Origin: Tamarix chinensis
Taxonomy: Eukaryota; Streptophyta; Magnoliopsida; Caryophyllales; Tamaricaceae
Direction of reading: 5' to 3'
Assembly: GCA_030549775.1 (NCBI GenBank)
Contig: CM060175.1
Span: 40,042,415 to 40,106,414 of the forward strand
Length of the DNA: 64,000 nt
Within the stretch, counting starts at the first letter, position 1. Every line of letters begins with the position of its first letter. The notes beneath the pieces are model-generated. The model was not told the origin of the DNA. It saw nothing but the letters and a program-made list of their open reading frames with translations, and ran no database searches. The position numbers were made by a program, and so were the translations under genes. Shown here piece by piece: positions 47,906 through 59,324 of the stretch.

Positions 47906-49930
47906 AGTGTTTATTAAAATTTGATGATGTTTGATTTTGATTTAGGACTATAATTGAGTTTGAGGACAGTTGGATTTGAATAAGCTTTGAAAATTGAATA
48001 AAATGACTTTTCAGAGGCACTAATCATCTAGCTCTTCATTTAAGCTAAGTGGTGTTGTTTGACCAAATTGATCGATTCTTTCAAAGATCTGATTGACAAG
48101 TCAGTAGAATAGATAACATGTAGGCCAAATCAATCGACTTGTTAGTCGAGCTGTATATATTTTTTAAACTCATTTTTTTTAGGAAAACTTCTTATACTAA
48201 AATAGAACCTTGATAATCCAAATCTAAGCTATTCTTTAGAAATTCTTAACTCTTCTTATCATGTATTCGTCTCTTGCTGCTATTTCAAAATAATTTAAGG
48301 ATTCAATTTAGACAAGTGAGGGAGAGGATGACCTCACCTTTTGCTTCTTCCCTCTCTCTCCTCTGCACACTTTTGGAATCATTATGTTGATTCCTGGACT
48401 GTCTTTGTTCAGTTGAGAGATTCCTTCCTATGATGATCTTCCATTACCTCTCTTGTGTTTGATATTTTCTTTACGAATTTGACCTTTATTCTCCAAAAAT
48501 CACCATCTAAGATCTCAAAGGGAATTTAACATATATTTGACAAAATCTACCTTTTCAAATCAAATTAGAATGGTAAAAATAGGGTTTTAGATTTTTGCAT
48601 AACCTCTTTTATTCTTAAACCAATTTGTTGTCTATTAATAGCCCTAATCACCCCTTCTATTCATTTTTCTTTCATCCTCCATGATATTCTAGCTCTCTAG
48701 CACCTGCATTCTTTCCTTCCCACTTTGAGCATAATTGTGATTTCTTTCCACTATTTTGACCCTTTATCTAGCTATTTCCTGTTTATCTTTAAAAAAGGGC
48801 CAGTTAGATTTAGGAGGAACCCGAGTCTCTCTTAGCATAATTTCTCTCTGCTTTTCTCTTAGGTTTGGCAAGCCTGCTTCCTTCCAATTTGAATTTTTGA
48901 TTAGTGAAATTATTCATTGAATAATGAATTGTTCAAAATTTTATTTTAAAGGTTTAGAATTTGAACGTCTTCCAAGTTGAGTTTTCCTATTTGTAGAAAT
49001 ATTTAGCTTACATCAATTAAGACATTCTTACTTTTGAAAGGTGGCCTAATTAAGTATCTGATGTAGTGTATTCTTTTGAAAGGTGGCCTAATCGACTGGT
49101 TTGACCAGATTGTGTGATTTTGATCTTTTTCCTTGGATTTGCTTTGAGACTATGCCTAATGATGGTATAGTATCATTTAATGAGTGAAATACACCATTTG
49201 AAAAGGATAGACAACCTAATGTGCAAATTAAATAAATCATAATTCATGGCATACTTAATAAATGTTTGTGAATGCCTTAGTCAGAAAACTTGATTAATTA
49301 TTCTATGACTTTAAAGAGGTAATGTACTCTAGATTATTGGCCTAAAATGGATTAATATGATGAATTAGTTAATATTTATTAAGCAATAATGAAAATACCA
49401 CCACATAGTTGGGGGAATAGAAATGGTTAAGATGGAATAAGTGCAAAGATACCTTGCTTGCATGTTTATGGGCCTTGTATGATCACATAGCCTTGAAAAT
49501 AACATACTAATCACATAAAGAGAAAGATGATTGAGTTGTGTATGGGTCTGGTTCACCTGATCCTCAATTAGCTATCAAGTTTAATCTTCCTGTGGATGTT
49601 TATTAGTTCCTTTAGGCTTTGCCTTCAAGTAGGATCCTAGTAGATCCTAATGCCTTACCTACTCTAGACGTTGATGATATACTAGGGGATATCGATACTA
49701 AATGATTTAGTTACCTTAGTGATTTTTAGCTTCATCTTGGACTTATGTCCATTGGTAGTTACTTGGATTCAACTAAGAATTATGTCCATATGTGGTTACA
49801 TAGCTTCAGCCCATTAGTTTGGATAGAATTATGTGGTATGTGAGAGTATGGGGAGTTACACAATCCATCACTCGATAAAGAATTTGGAATAAGAATGTCG
49901 CTAAAGAGAAAAATAAAAATGAAAGGGAAA
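47906..49930 (+). repeat. 5' LTR of gypsy relic 2 (family B), both ends lost
   Basis: The sequence from AGTGTTTATTAAAATTTG corresponds to the 3' LTR from about 59372. Shared marks are the AATCAACTAGTT-type words (48050-48150), 'GATGGAATAAGTGCAAAGA' near 49431, and short tandem units with ACTTATGTCCATTGGT (49730-49800). It loses homology near 49930, well before the TTACA end of the 3' LTR, so the last several hundred bases and the primer site are deleted. Confidence 0.8.
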
Positions 49931-49984
49931 AGAAATGTAAATGAGATAATTTATCATTTCTAATTAATCCTAATCTTTAGGAGT

Positions 49985-50460
49985 TGATGGCCACCAACCT
50001 TTATCATGAGCACCACAACCACCACTGGCACCAGTACCCACACCAGTTCCCGAAGATTTTCTCAAGAGGGTCGGGAAAGATAGGTTAGGGACATTGAGAA
50101 GACCTTCACTGCATATGGTTTTCCTTTGGACAAGAGGGTTGACGCAGTGGTATATTGCCTAAGGGGAGAGTAGATGCCTAGTAGAAGAGCTTCCAACATA
50201 AATGTGGAGAGCCTATGGGCTAGTGACCATTCCTTGAGGTGCTTTATGATCGTTTCTACCTCACTCATTTCCATATGAAGAAGTACAACGAGTTAATGGC
50301 CCCTCGGCATGGAGGTGTGTTGATAGAGGAGTACTACATGAGATTTATGGACCTGGTCTAGTTTTCTCCTCATGTAGAGGCCAATAAGGTGATGTAGATT
50401 CACTATTTCAAGATTGACCTAGGGATTAAATACCAAGAGCTATTGGTGGGAGTTACTCAA
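49985..50460 (+). pseudogene. Gypsy relic 2 gag fragment
   Basis: From the ATG at 49987 the plus strand reads MATNLYHEHHNHHWHQ. Gag-like pieces follow: EVLYDRFYLTHFHMKKYNELMAP near 50235-50300 and VLIEEYYMRFMDLV near 50318-50360, comparable to 'F...YF...VR..K..EF..L.QG..SV.EY...F..L' of chromovirus gag. The frame passes directly into the family-A solo LTR at 50461. Stops are present. Confidence 0.7.
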
Positions 50461-50799
50461 TGTAATCCCCCAAAATTTTATGAAACCTATAATTTAATAA
50501 ATAGCTTTTATTTGAAGTAAATTAGCTTTTAAAGTTATTTATTTTAATTATTTTATGGATTTTTGAGCATATAAATTTGGATAGGAGTATTTAATAAATT
50601 AAAAATAAATATTTAATTATTTTATCATATTATTTTTATTTAAATAAATTTTCAAACCAATATTTTACTAAATTATCCTTTTAAGCCCATACATTGATTA
50701 TATTAAAATAAATTATTAAATAAATTTATTATCAAAAATATTACATCCTATTATTTTATAAATTCAATAATTTTAAAATTTTTCATTTTTCCATTTTCC

Positions 50800-52020
50800 T
50801 TTTCCTCCTTTTTTTCTTTTCTTTCTCCTTTTTCTCCTTTTCCTTATTTCTTTCTTTTTCCTTTTCCCTGGCTTTGGGCCGCCAGGCCAGCCTCATCCCT
50901 CTCCCCCTACACTTGGGCCTCTGGCCCACTCCTTTCCTCGACACAGACACCCAGCCCAGACCCCCTCCCTTCCTTTTTTTTCTAGGTCGGGCCGGCCCAC
51001 TCGCCCTCCTTCCTACACCAGCCTACACCTCCCTCTCCCTTCTTTATTTCTTTTTTCCTTCTTCTGCCTCGACCCAGCAGCTCCCCGAAGCATCGCCATC
51101 GCAATAACCGCCTGCGCCTCGGGCACGCCGACCACCGCCCAGCTGCCACCACTGCAATCTTCCCTCTCTCTCTTCCAGTCCTTTTTTTCGTGATTTTAGA
51201 CTCAACAAGCCATGCACCCCCATCACGCATGGCCTCTCCTTTCACCATCTTTCCTTCCCCTCCCTGCCACCCTACCACCTCCCCTGCCACCCTACATGCT
51301 GCCATCGGCCAGCCAAATTCCCTCCTATCCTCCCTCTCCATTTTCTTCACTTTTCCAACCTCTCTCTACCCCATTTCTTCCAGCCTTTCCCCTTCCCCAA
51401 CCTCCCTCTTCTCCCTTTATTCTTCTTCCATTTTCATCCCCATTTGGTGGACCACCGCCACCCTCCGCCAGTGCAACAGCCTCATCAACCACCTAAACCA
51501 CCTTCTGCACCCCTCGACTCCGGCCCAACACCACCACAACACCGTCCGAGCCACCCCGCAACTCCACCTTCCTCCCCTCTCTTTTCCTCCCTATTTTTCT
51601 CCCTTATCAGTATCCTATCTGCAACCCCTCCATTCGGCGCCATCCGGCCACCTCTGTCGCCACCCAAAGCACCATTCAACTCCCTGCAACCTTCTCTACC
51701 ACCCTCACACCTTCTTTTCTCGAAACCAGCCCCTGCACCCCTCCATTTTTCCCCTCTATTTTCCTTCCTTTTTAGCTACGCCTAGCTCGATAGCTAACCT
51801 CGCCACCTCGTCACCACCGCCTCCGCTGCCCTTGGCCGCTAACAACCCATCCCCAACATCCACCTACACCCCCTCTTCACTCCTGCACCATTCCCTTGCC
51901 TTAAATCCTCCCCCATCTGCCTTCTTTTCTAGCCTAAAGACTCCGACCCAAAAACATCCCTTCCACCTCTTCTCCATGCAACCTTTGAGCCTCCCCCTTT
52001 TTATTTTTGAATGCAGCTCA
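50800..52020 (+). repeat. C+T-rich island of family A copy 2
   Basis: The plus strand is pyrimidine-dominated, beginning with the poly-pyrimidine CCTTTTTCTCCTTTTCC and the shared GGCTTTGGGCCGCCAGGCC near 50870. It ends near the GCAGCTCATGCTGCGTAAGC phrase at 52014, which has a near palindrome and is also present in copy 1 near 31303. Open frames up to 301 codons are low complexity and not called. Confidence 0.75.
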
Positions 52021-52689
52021 TGCTGCGTAAGCAGGATGAGTTGCTACATTTATTGGCCATTTTTATTAATAATTTTAAGGTATGATAATATTTAAATTAA
52101 TTATTTCATTGAGTAAAATTTATAAAGTCTTATTCTTTGATTTTCTTATTTCTAATATAATAAGTATTGATATTATTTTTAGGTATTGGTTTGGCTAATC
52201 AAAGCTTGAATCTTTAACTAGGATACCAGTAAGATTTGATTTTTACAGGAATTAACATAATCGTTAAACCCCACTTAAATGCATGGATAAACGTATGTTT
52301 GCACATTAGGATTTTTTTATATGTTAGTATGTTTGACATATGGTTGTTAGTATAATTTATATGTTTGGTTGTATTGTTTAATAAAAAGGAAAGTATGCTC
52401 TTTTATGTGTTATGTGTGCAAATGTTGTCTAAGGGAAGAACTTGGTTATTAATGAAAGTGTTAAAGTACTTATCCATGTCATATTATGTTATTGTGACCA
52501 TTTATGCTTGAATAATATTATTGTGAGCCCTATGGGCATTTTGGTAATATTTCTTGTCTAAGAATGTGGCCTAATATGTGTGGGTTCTAATAAGCATTAT
52601 ATTAAAACATATTAGTTGGTGGGGTTGGATATTGCTAAGGGAGTGTTAATATTATTATTCCATGTAGTAATGTCAATCTAATAGAAGTG

Positions 52690-54060
52690 GTGTAATAAGG
52701 GGACAAGATGGTAATTTTTTAAGAAGAGGGTAAAATGATAATTTTCTAAGTAAAAGGGTAAAATCATAATTTTATAAGTAAATGGTAAAATGGTAATTTT
52801 ATAAGTAAAGGGAAATATGGTAATTTTATAAGTAAACGAAAAATTTGTAATTTTACAAGGGGCAATATGGTAATTTTGGAGGTAAATGACAATATGGTAA
52901 TTTTATAAGTAAACGGAAAAATGATAATCTTATAAGTAAAGGGGAAATATGGTAATTTTGGAGGTAAATGGAAATATGGTAATTTTATAAGTAAAAGGAA
53001 AAATGTTAATTTTCTAAGTGAAGAGGGTATTATGGTAATTTTGGGAGTAAAGGGTAAAAGGGTAATTTTGGAATTAAAGGATAAAATGGTAATGTTATAA
53101 TTTAAGGGTAAAATGGTAATTTCATAATTAAAGGTAATGGTATTTTGTAATTAAAGGGAAAAATGGCAATCTTATAATTCAAGGGCAAAACGGTAATTTC
53201 GAAAGTAAAGGGCAAAATGGTAACTTTGGAAATAAGGGGTAAAATAATAATTTTGTAAATGGAAGGTTAAATTAGTATTTATAATAATGGCAACGGATAA
53301 GTTGGTAATTATAATTATGGAGAAGGGTAAATTAATAATTATAAATGTGAAAAGGGGTAAATTAATAATTATAAATATGGAGAAGGGTAAATTAATAATT
53401 ATAAATATTGAAAAGGGTAAATTAATAATTATAAATATAGAGAGGGGTAAATTGGTAATTATAATTATGGAGAAGGGTAAATGGGTAATTGTAATAATGA
53501 TGAAGGGTAAGTTGGCATTTATAAGAATGGAGAAGGGTAAATTGAGAATTGTAATTATGGAGAAAGGTAATTTGGTATTTATCATAACGGAAAAGGGAAA
53601 ATGGTAATTATAATAATTGAGAAAGGAAAATGGTAATTATGATAATAGAGAAGAGTGATTTGGTAATTTAACCAACAGGAGGGTAATTTGGTAATTTTGA
53701 TAACGGATAAGGGCAATTTGGTTACTTATCCAAACAAAAGGGGCAATTCAATAATTACGATAATGGAGAAGGATAATTTGGTAATTTAACCAACTAAAAG
53801 GGAAAATCGGTAATTATGATAATGGTGAAGGGCAATTTGGTAACCAACTAAAGGGTAAATTGGTAATTATTTAACCAACTAAAGGGGAAAGTTGGTAATC
53901 ATAATAATGAAGAAGGGTAATTTGGTAATTTATCCAATTTAAGGGCAATTTAGTAATTATAACAAAGGAGAAGGGCAATTTGGTAATCTAACCAACTAAA
54001 ATGAGAAATATGTTAAGGGTAAAAATTATGAAGGGTGAATGGTGATCTAAAAAACATAGG
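52690..54060 (+). repeat. About 30 bp minisatellite of family A copy 2
   Basis: The same unit types occur as in copy 1 and in the same order. GGTAATTTTATAAGTAAA units come first, then ATAATTATAAATATGGAGAA units (53280-53640), then 'GGTAATTTAACCAACTAAA' units. The 106-codon plus frame (53287-53607) and 137-codon minus frame (53172-53585) are products of the 30 bp periodicity. Confidence 0.9.
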
Positions 54061-54939
54061 AGATAACTTGGTAACCCAAACCAAGTAGGGATGTGGCTAA
54101 GAACAACAGTGTGTGTATTATATGCCTCGCGTGCCATATATTATACCATATTGTATACTTTATGCTTAATGATTAATCATTATAGCGCAACTTTGAGTGA
54201 ATGTATGCTTATGTAACTTCCTTATGGCATGTGAATCATGATTATATATGTTGTATGTATGATGTTATATGATGTGACCCTCTAGGACATGTATGCGAGG
54301 ATGTTTAATAACAGGATATGGGGTGAAAGGCATGAAAAAGAAAAATTGGAGAATAAGATAACCAAGAGGAAGTAAGTTGGCTAACGTAGGAAAGAATGAC
54401 CTAAATAATCCATGATCCTTGAGTGGTGAAAAGAGAGGGGACATAAGTAAAATGAAAGAGTGGGAGAAACTAGGGTTACATGGGAGGAACTAAGGTTTAG
54501 GAGAAACCGTAATGTGAGAAGGTGGAAAAAGAAGATAATAAAAATAAATGAGAATGAGTGGGGTATGAAGTGAGAGTTAAATATAAGGGTCGTAATGTGT
54601 GGGGTGTTAAATAGTTTGGGTGGTGAGAGGATGGGCCACATAGGCCCAAATCAGGGTTTCTAGAGAAATCCCTAAGGTAAGGCGGTGAGTTAAACTTAGG
54701 GTATAAGGTGGTGGGCATTGACCCACACACTTAGGAGTTGGGCTTCTGGTGCAAGAAACTGGATTAAGGAAAGGATGTCGGGGCGAGTTAGGAGGTGCAA
54801 AAGTCTCAAGATATGGGACGGGCGCTCCTAGGAGGATAAGTGTGGATATAGTTAGCTATGCATGTCAAGGGTGAAATACTTTTGAATAAGATATGAATAA
54901 AACACTAATCACTTAAAGAGGAAGATGTTGAGCCAAACC

Positions 54940-55230
54940 CAGAGCGGTCCACCGGCGAATAATAGTAGTCAAGAGCATTTTACCCTATATGTATTTCCGA
55001 TCCACCGGCTATAATAGTGGGGGATTTTGTGCTCAACAAACCAAACATAATAACGATAAGACATGGGGAAGACACTAATCACTTACAGTGGAACACCTTG
55101 TGAGTCGGGGCCAGACCGGTCCACCAGCAAATAATAGTGGCCAAGAGTGTTCTGCCTTGGAGACCGGTCCATCGGTGAATAATAGTGGTCAGGTGCGTTC
55201 TGCCTTGTATGTATTTGTATTCCACCGACT
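54940..55230 (+). repeat. TATAATAGTGG units of family A copy 2
   Basis: Four or so units with TCCACCGGC..ATAATAGTGG..CAGGTGCGTTCTGCC lie in the same position as in copies 1 and 4. Confidence 0.83.
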
Positions 55231-55976
55231 ATAATATTGGGGTTCCTACACTCACATGGACATTTATAATCCGAGATGATTGATTAATGATGGACTAATG
55301 GCGTTAAAGCCCTAAAAGTATCGATTATTCATTATAGCCTGTTGATATTTAGTTGACTTGTTAAGTATGCAAATGTATGAAAGTGAATGATTCGTATACA
55401 CCACTAATATCTTATTGACTTGTTGAATCTGTGAATGTATGGATCTGAATATTATGTTTACACCTATCGTTATGTATGGATACAGTACTATATCATGTGT
55501 TACATTACGGACCTACCTTTAAGTGTGATTTTAAAGGTTACTCAGTACCGTAGTACTGAAGGGTTCCATTTGTGGGGCCCCTGCCTATTCAATGGACAGT
55601 GTCCCTTGTAGTTCTTTTCAGATACTATTAAAGTGGGAAATGGGAAAGAGCGTAAGGATTATCCAGACTTTTAGGGTTCTCCCTTTTGCCTCTACTTTCT
55701 TGTTTAAATGTATTCCTTATTCTTGTAACAACCGTTGGTGGAATATATTCTTATAAAATGTTTACTTGTGCTACTCTGATTTAAAAATTGTTTGAATTTC
55801 TAGCAATTGATATTTTGTTCTTTAGCCTTAGAAATTGGTACTGGAACGGTATGAGTGAACCCGTCTGGTACTAAGTGTAGCGGTAATATCCCCGAAATTC
55901 ATCGTTTTATATTTTGCTTCCGCTATTTCTTTTAACAAAACGAAATTTTTTAGTAGTGAATTTTGGGGGTGTTACA

Positions 55977-56300
55977 CTCAACCAAACATGGTGGGAATTT
56001 ATGGACAGACTTCGAAGGCTTCTCAAGTCATCTAAGCCCAGGGTGGACTTGATAGATGGGGGAGTTTTTTTCCCTTAGATATTATGGAGCTTGAATTACA
56101 TGACTTCAATGTAATTATCAAAATGGACATGTTGGCTAAGTAACAAGCATTGATAGATTTAGTGTAAGAATGTGTAGTTCTATGATAACTAAATTGTGTT
56201 AGGATCTCATAATAGAAGTGTGAACCTAACCTTCTTATTAGCAATCATGATAAGTACTCTTCTTGTACAGTATTTGAGATAGAGTGGTCATTAAGACACT
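55977..56300 (+). pseudogene. Gypsy relic 2 gag-protease junction fragment
   Basis: After the solo LTR the frame resumes and soon reaches a protease-type block, PLDIMELELHDFNVIIKMDMLAK (about 56068-56140). It corresponds to 'LDLREFDVILGMDWLSKY' in the C-terminal half of chromovirus protease. The DSGA catalytic half is missing, so a deletion removed the end of gag and the start of protease. Confidence 0.72.
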
Positions 56301-56329
56301 GTTAGAGAAAATTTTAGTGATCTAAGAGT

Positions 56330-56925
56330 ATCCTAATGTATACCTTGATGAGATTTTGGGTATGCCACCTATTAAAGATGTTGAGTTTACCATGGATGTA
56401 TTTCCTAGGATAGAATTGATGTCTAAAGCTCTGAACCATATGGCACCTAAGAAGATGAAAAAATTTAAGGCTCAGTTAGAGGACTTGTTGGAAAAGGGCT
56501 ACATCTAACCAAGTATATTGCCATGAGGAGGGTTGGTCCTATTAATGAAGAAAAAGGATAGGAGCTTGAGATTGTGTATTGATTAAGGAGGTTTGAATCA
56601 TATTACAATAAAGAACCATTATCCATTAACAAGAATCGATGACTTTTTCAACCAATTCAAAAGAACCAAGGTGTTCTCCATAAATAAACTTTAGTTAGAT
56701 CATAGTCGATTGGGGGTAATAGACTTGGACATCCCTAAGACTACATTTCAGATAAGATATAGTCATTACGAATTCATAGTAATGCCTTCAGACTCACTAA
56801 TGAAATAGAAACATTCATATCTCTCATGAACTATATTTTTAAAACCATTCTTGAAAAAGTGTTTTGTGGTGTTCGACGATGACATCCACATCTACTCCAT
56901 TGATCTAGAAAAGAAAAAATAACAT
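56330..56925 (+). pseudogene. Gypsy relic 2 reverse transcriptase remnant
   Basis: Readable motifs in order: MPPIKDVEFTMDVFPRIEL (about 56362-56420), MAPKKMKKFKAQLEDLLEKG (about 56440-56500), LMKKKDRSLRLCID (about 56538-56580), [14 protein letters not shown] (about 56620-56660), and IPKTTFQIRYSHYEFIVMP (about 56730-56788). The catalytic block is VVFDDDIHIYS near 56868-56900, where FIDDILVYS is expected. Frameshifts and stops occur throughout. Confidence 0.88.
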
Positions 56926-56999
56926 CTAAGGTAGATCCTTGAATTTTTAAGGTCACATCATCTATATGCTAAGATTTCAAAGTTTGAGTTTTGGCTAGA

Positions 57000-57640
57000 C
57001 CACGTAGCTTTATTTAGACATGTAATTTCAAAGGATGGTATGACAGTGGATCCTTCAAAGGTTCAAGTAGTTTTCAAATAGCCAGCACCAACTTCTGTCA
57101 AAGAGGTGCGCAATTTTATGGGATTGATCGGTTACTATCATTGGTTTGTCATGGAATTTTCTAAGATAACCCATATGATGACTAATTTATTGAAGAAGGA
57201 TACACAATTTCAGTGGAATTAGAGGTGTGGTGAAGCTTTGAAGGAGTTGTAGAAGTGTTTGGCTACCACCCTAGTTCTCACATTACCAAGTGGATTATAT
57301 GGTTTTGAGGTTTAAAATGACACTCCTAATAATGGATTACGTTGTGTGCGAATGTAGCATAGGAGAGTGGTGTTGTAGGCTTCTCAAAAACTAAAGCAAC
57401 ATGAATAGAACTGCCCAATGCAACAACTTAGAGCTTGCCATAATAGTGTTCACCCTTAAATTTTGGAGGTGTTACTTTTATGGGGTTTAGTGCAAGTTCT
57501 ACACTGAACATAAGAGCTTCAAATACATCATTGCACCAAAGAATTTGAATTAGAGAGAGCATTGATGGTTAGAGACGGTTAAGAATTATCACCTAAAATT
57601 GATCTATCATAAGGCTAAGGATAATGTGGTGGAAGCTACA
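57000..57640 (+). pseudogene. Gypsy relic 2 connection and RNase H remnant
   Basis: The connection domain reads VRNFMGLIGYYHWFVMEFSKI (about 57105-57168). RNase H is recognisable from SGLYGFEV near 57295-57315, LEVLLLWGLVQV near 57460-57495 and the closing IYHKAKDNVVEATLSQK (57602-57650), where 'GKANVVADALSRK' is usual. Key acidic residues are hard to place because of frameshifts. Confidence 0.8.
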
Positions 57641-57789
57641 CTAAGCCAAAAGATTTCACACTCCTTTAGAATGATTGTGCTATTAAATAAACTATGTCAA
57701 GAGATCTGGAAGAGGGAAATCAAGCTGATCACTGCTAGAAGTTTAGAGGTAAGAATCAGTGCACTCACCATCACACATTTGATCTTTGA

Positions 57790-58620
57790 GGAGATTTGAG
57801 CTAATCAATGAGGTGATATTAAGCTTGAAAGGATGAAGCAACGTATTAAAGAAGGCAGATCTAAAGGGTTTCAAATCCATGAGGATGGAAGTGTCAAATA
57901 TTGCGGTAAGTCATATATACCATAGGGATGTGTTGAGTTTAAGAGTAAAATCTTGAAGGAAGGTTATTGTACTCCTTATTCCCTTCATCTTGAAGGGGAC
58001 ATGTTTTATAAGGATTTAAATGAGGTATATTAGTGGCCTTGTATGAAGCAAGAGGTAAAAAAGTTTGTTAGCCGATGTTTGACCTATTAGAAGGTTAAGA
58101 TTGAGTACAAGAGACCAGTAGGGTTAGTATAACCATTAGAAATTCTAGAGTGAAAGTAGGACAACATATCAATGGAATTTGTGGTGGGTCTTTTGAGGAC
58201 CCAAAGGAGATTTGATTCTACCTGGGTTATTATGTATTGTTTGACTAAGTTGACAATGGTCATGCCAATGAAGACAACATGAAGAATAGAAAAGCTATCT
58301 AATGCTTATAGGAAGAACATTGTGTGACTACATGGTGTGCCTAAAGACATCGTGTGAGACTGAGACTCTGGATTCTTATCACACTTTTGGAAAAAAAAAA
58401 TACAAGCTACTTTTGGGACATAGTTGAAGATGAGTACTACTTTTTACCCATCTATAGATGGTTAGATAAAGAGAACCATTCATACTTTAGAGGACCTGCT
58501 TCAAGCATGTGTGTTGGATTTTGGGGTTAATTGGGAGGACCCCCAGACTTGATCGAGCTCTCCTACAATAATAGTTATCATGCTAGTTTCAAGATGATAC
58601 CTTTTAAAGCCTTGTAAGGG
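57790..58620 (+). pseudogene. Gypsy relic 2 integrase remnant
   Basis: The pre-finger GDIKLERMKQRIKEGRSKGF (about 57810-57870) leads to IHEDGSVKYCGKSYIP. The finger has TPYSLHLEGDMFYKDL and KKFVSRCLTY (about 57970-58090; the second cysteine is replaced). The core has DNISMEFVVGLLRTQ (about 58160-58205), MVMPMKTT, and the target-binding GVPKDIV..DSGFLSHFW (about 58335-58390). Stops and frameshifts are scattered. Confidence 0.86.
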
Positions 58621-58779
58621 AGGAAGTGACGTAGTCCCTTATGCTAGAGTGATATTAGCAAGATGACTATGTTGGGACTAGAGATGATTAAGGAGGTAGT
58701 GAGGGTGATCTAAATAATTTAGGACCAGATGAGAGCAGCCCAAGATCAATAGAAGAGTTATGCAGACTTAAGAAGATGA

Positions 58780-59000
58780 ACCGATGGTTATAAGGTGGGT
58801 GATAGAGTTCTTTTGAGGGTCTCTCCCACCAAAGAAGTAATGAGGCTTGATAAAAAAAAAGGTAAGCTTATTCTAAGGTACATTAGATTGTATGAGATTA
58901 TGGATCAAGTTGGTGAGATCACTTATCCTCTATCCCAACCAATGGAATTGTCATGTGTGCACAATGTCTTCAACATATCCTAGTTAAAGAAGTAAGTTTT
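58780..59000 (+). pseudogene. Gypsy relic 2 integrase C-terminal module
   Basis: A 62-codon open stretch (58795-58983) reads MGDRVLLRVSPTKEVMRL, then KGKLILRYIRLYEIMDQVGEITYPL and LSCVHNVFNIS. It is the best-conserved protein piece of the element. It matches 'GD.VLLRVSP.KGV.RFGKKGKL.PRYIGPFEI' of chromovirus integrases. The chromodomain-type tail that may follow is not readable. Confidence 0.88.
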
Positions 59001-59308
59001 AGATCCTTCACATGTCATATAACTAGAGTTATTGAAGCTTTATGATTCTTTAACTTTCAAAGAATGACTAGTAAGTATCATGTACGTGAAGACCCGAGCA
59101 ATGTGCACAAAGAGCACCCTACTAGGAAAAGTTCTTTGGTTAGGGTACAGAGCTGAGGAGGAGATTTAAGCAAAGTGCCTAGAGTTTTTCTCATAGTGTG
59201 ATGTTTGTTGATGTAGTATTTATTTTCAGGAGGTAATACCTCTTCTACCTTATTAAATGCATTATCTAAATTAATGTGTTTGGATTCAAGCTTTAGGGAT
59301 GCAACCTC

Positions 59309-59324
59309 TTTAAGGGGGTAGTGT
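59309..59324 (+). other. Polypurine tract of gypsy relic 2
   Basis: CTTTAAGGGGGTAGTGT abuts the 3' LTR start TGTGATACCC at 59325. Confidence 0.8.

Larger units (their letters stand above)
50461..55976 (+). mobile_element. Giant solo LTR, family A copy 2 (5,516 bp)
   Basis: It starts TGTAATCCCCCAAAATTTTA and ends GAATTTTGGGGGTGTTACA, with a perfect 5 bp duplication CTCAA (50456-50460 and 55977-55981). It has the same module order as copy 1: C+T-rich island (50800-52020), AT-rich part, minisatellite (52690-54060), TATAATAGTGG units (54940-55230), hairpin block (55535-55612), conserved 3' end. It splits gypsy relic 2 between gag and protease. A single LTR without internal region is inferred from the lack of a terminal direct repeat. 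Confidence 0.93.
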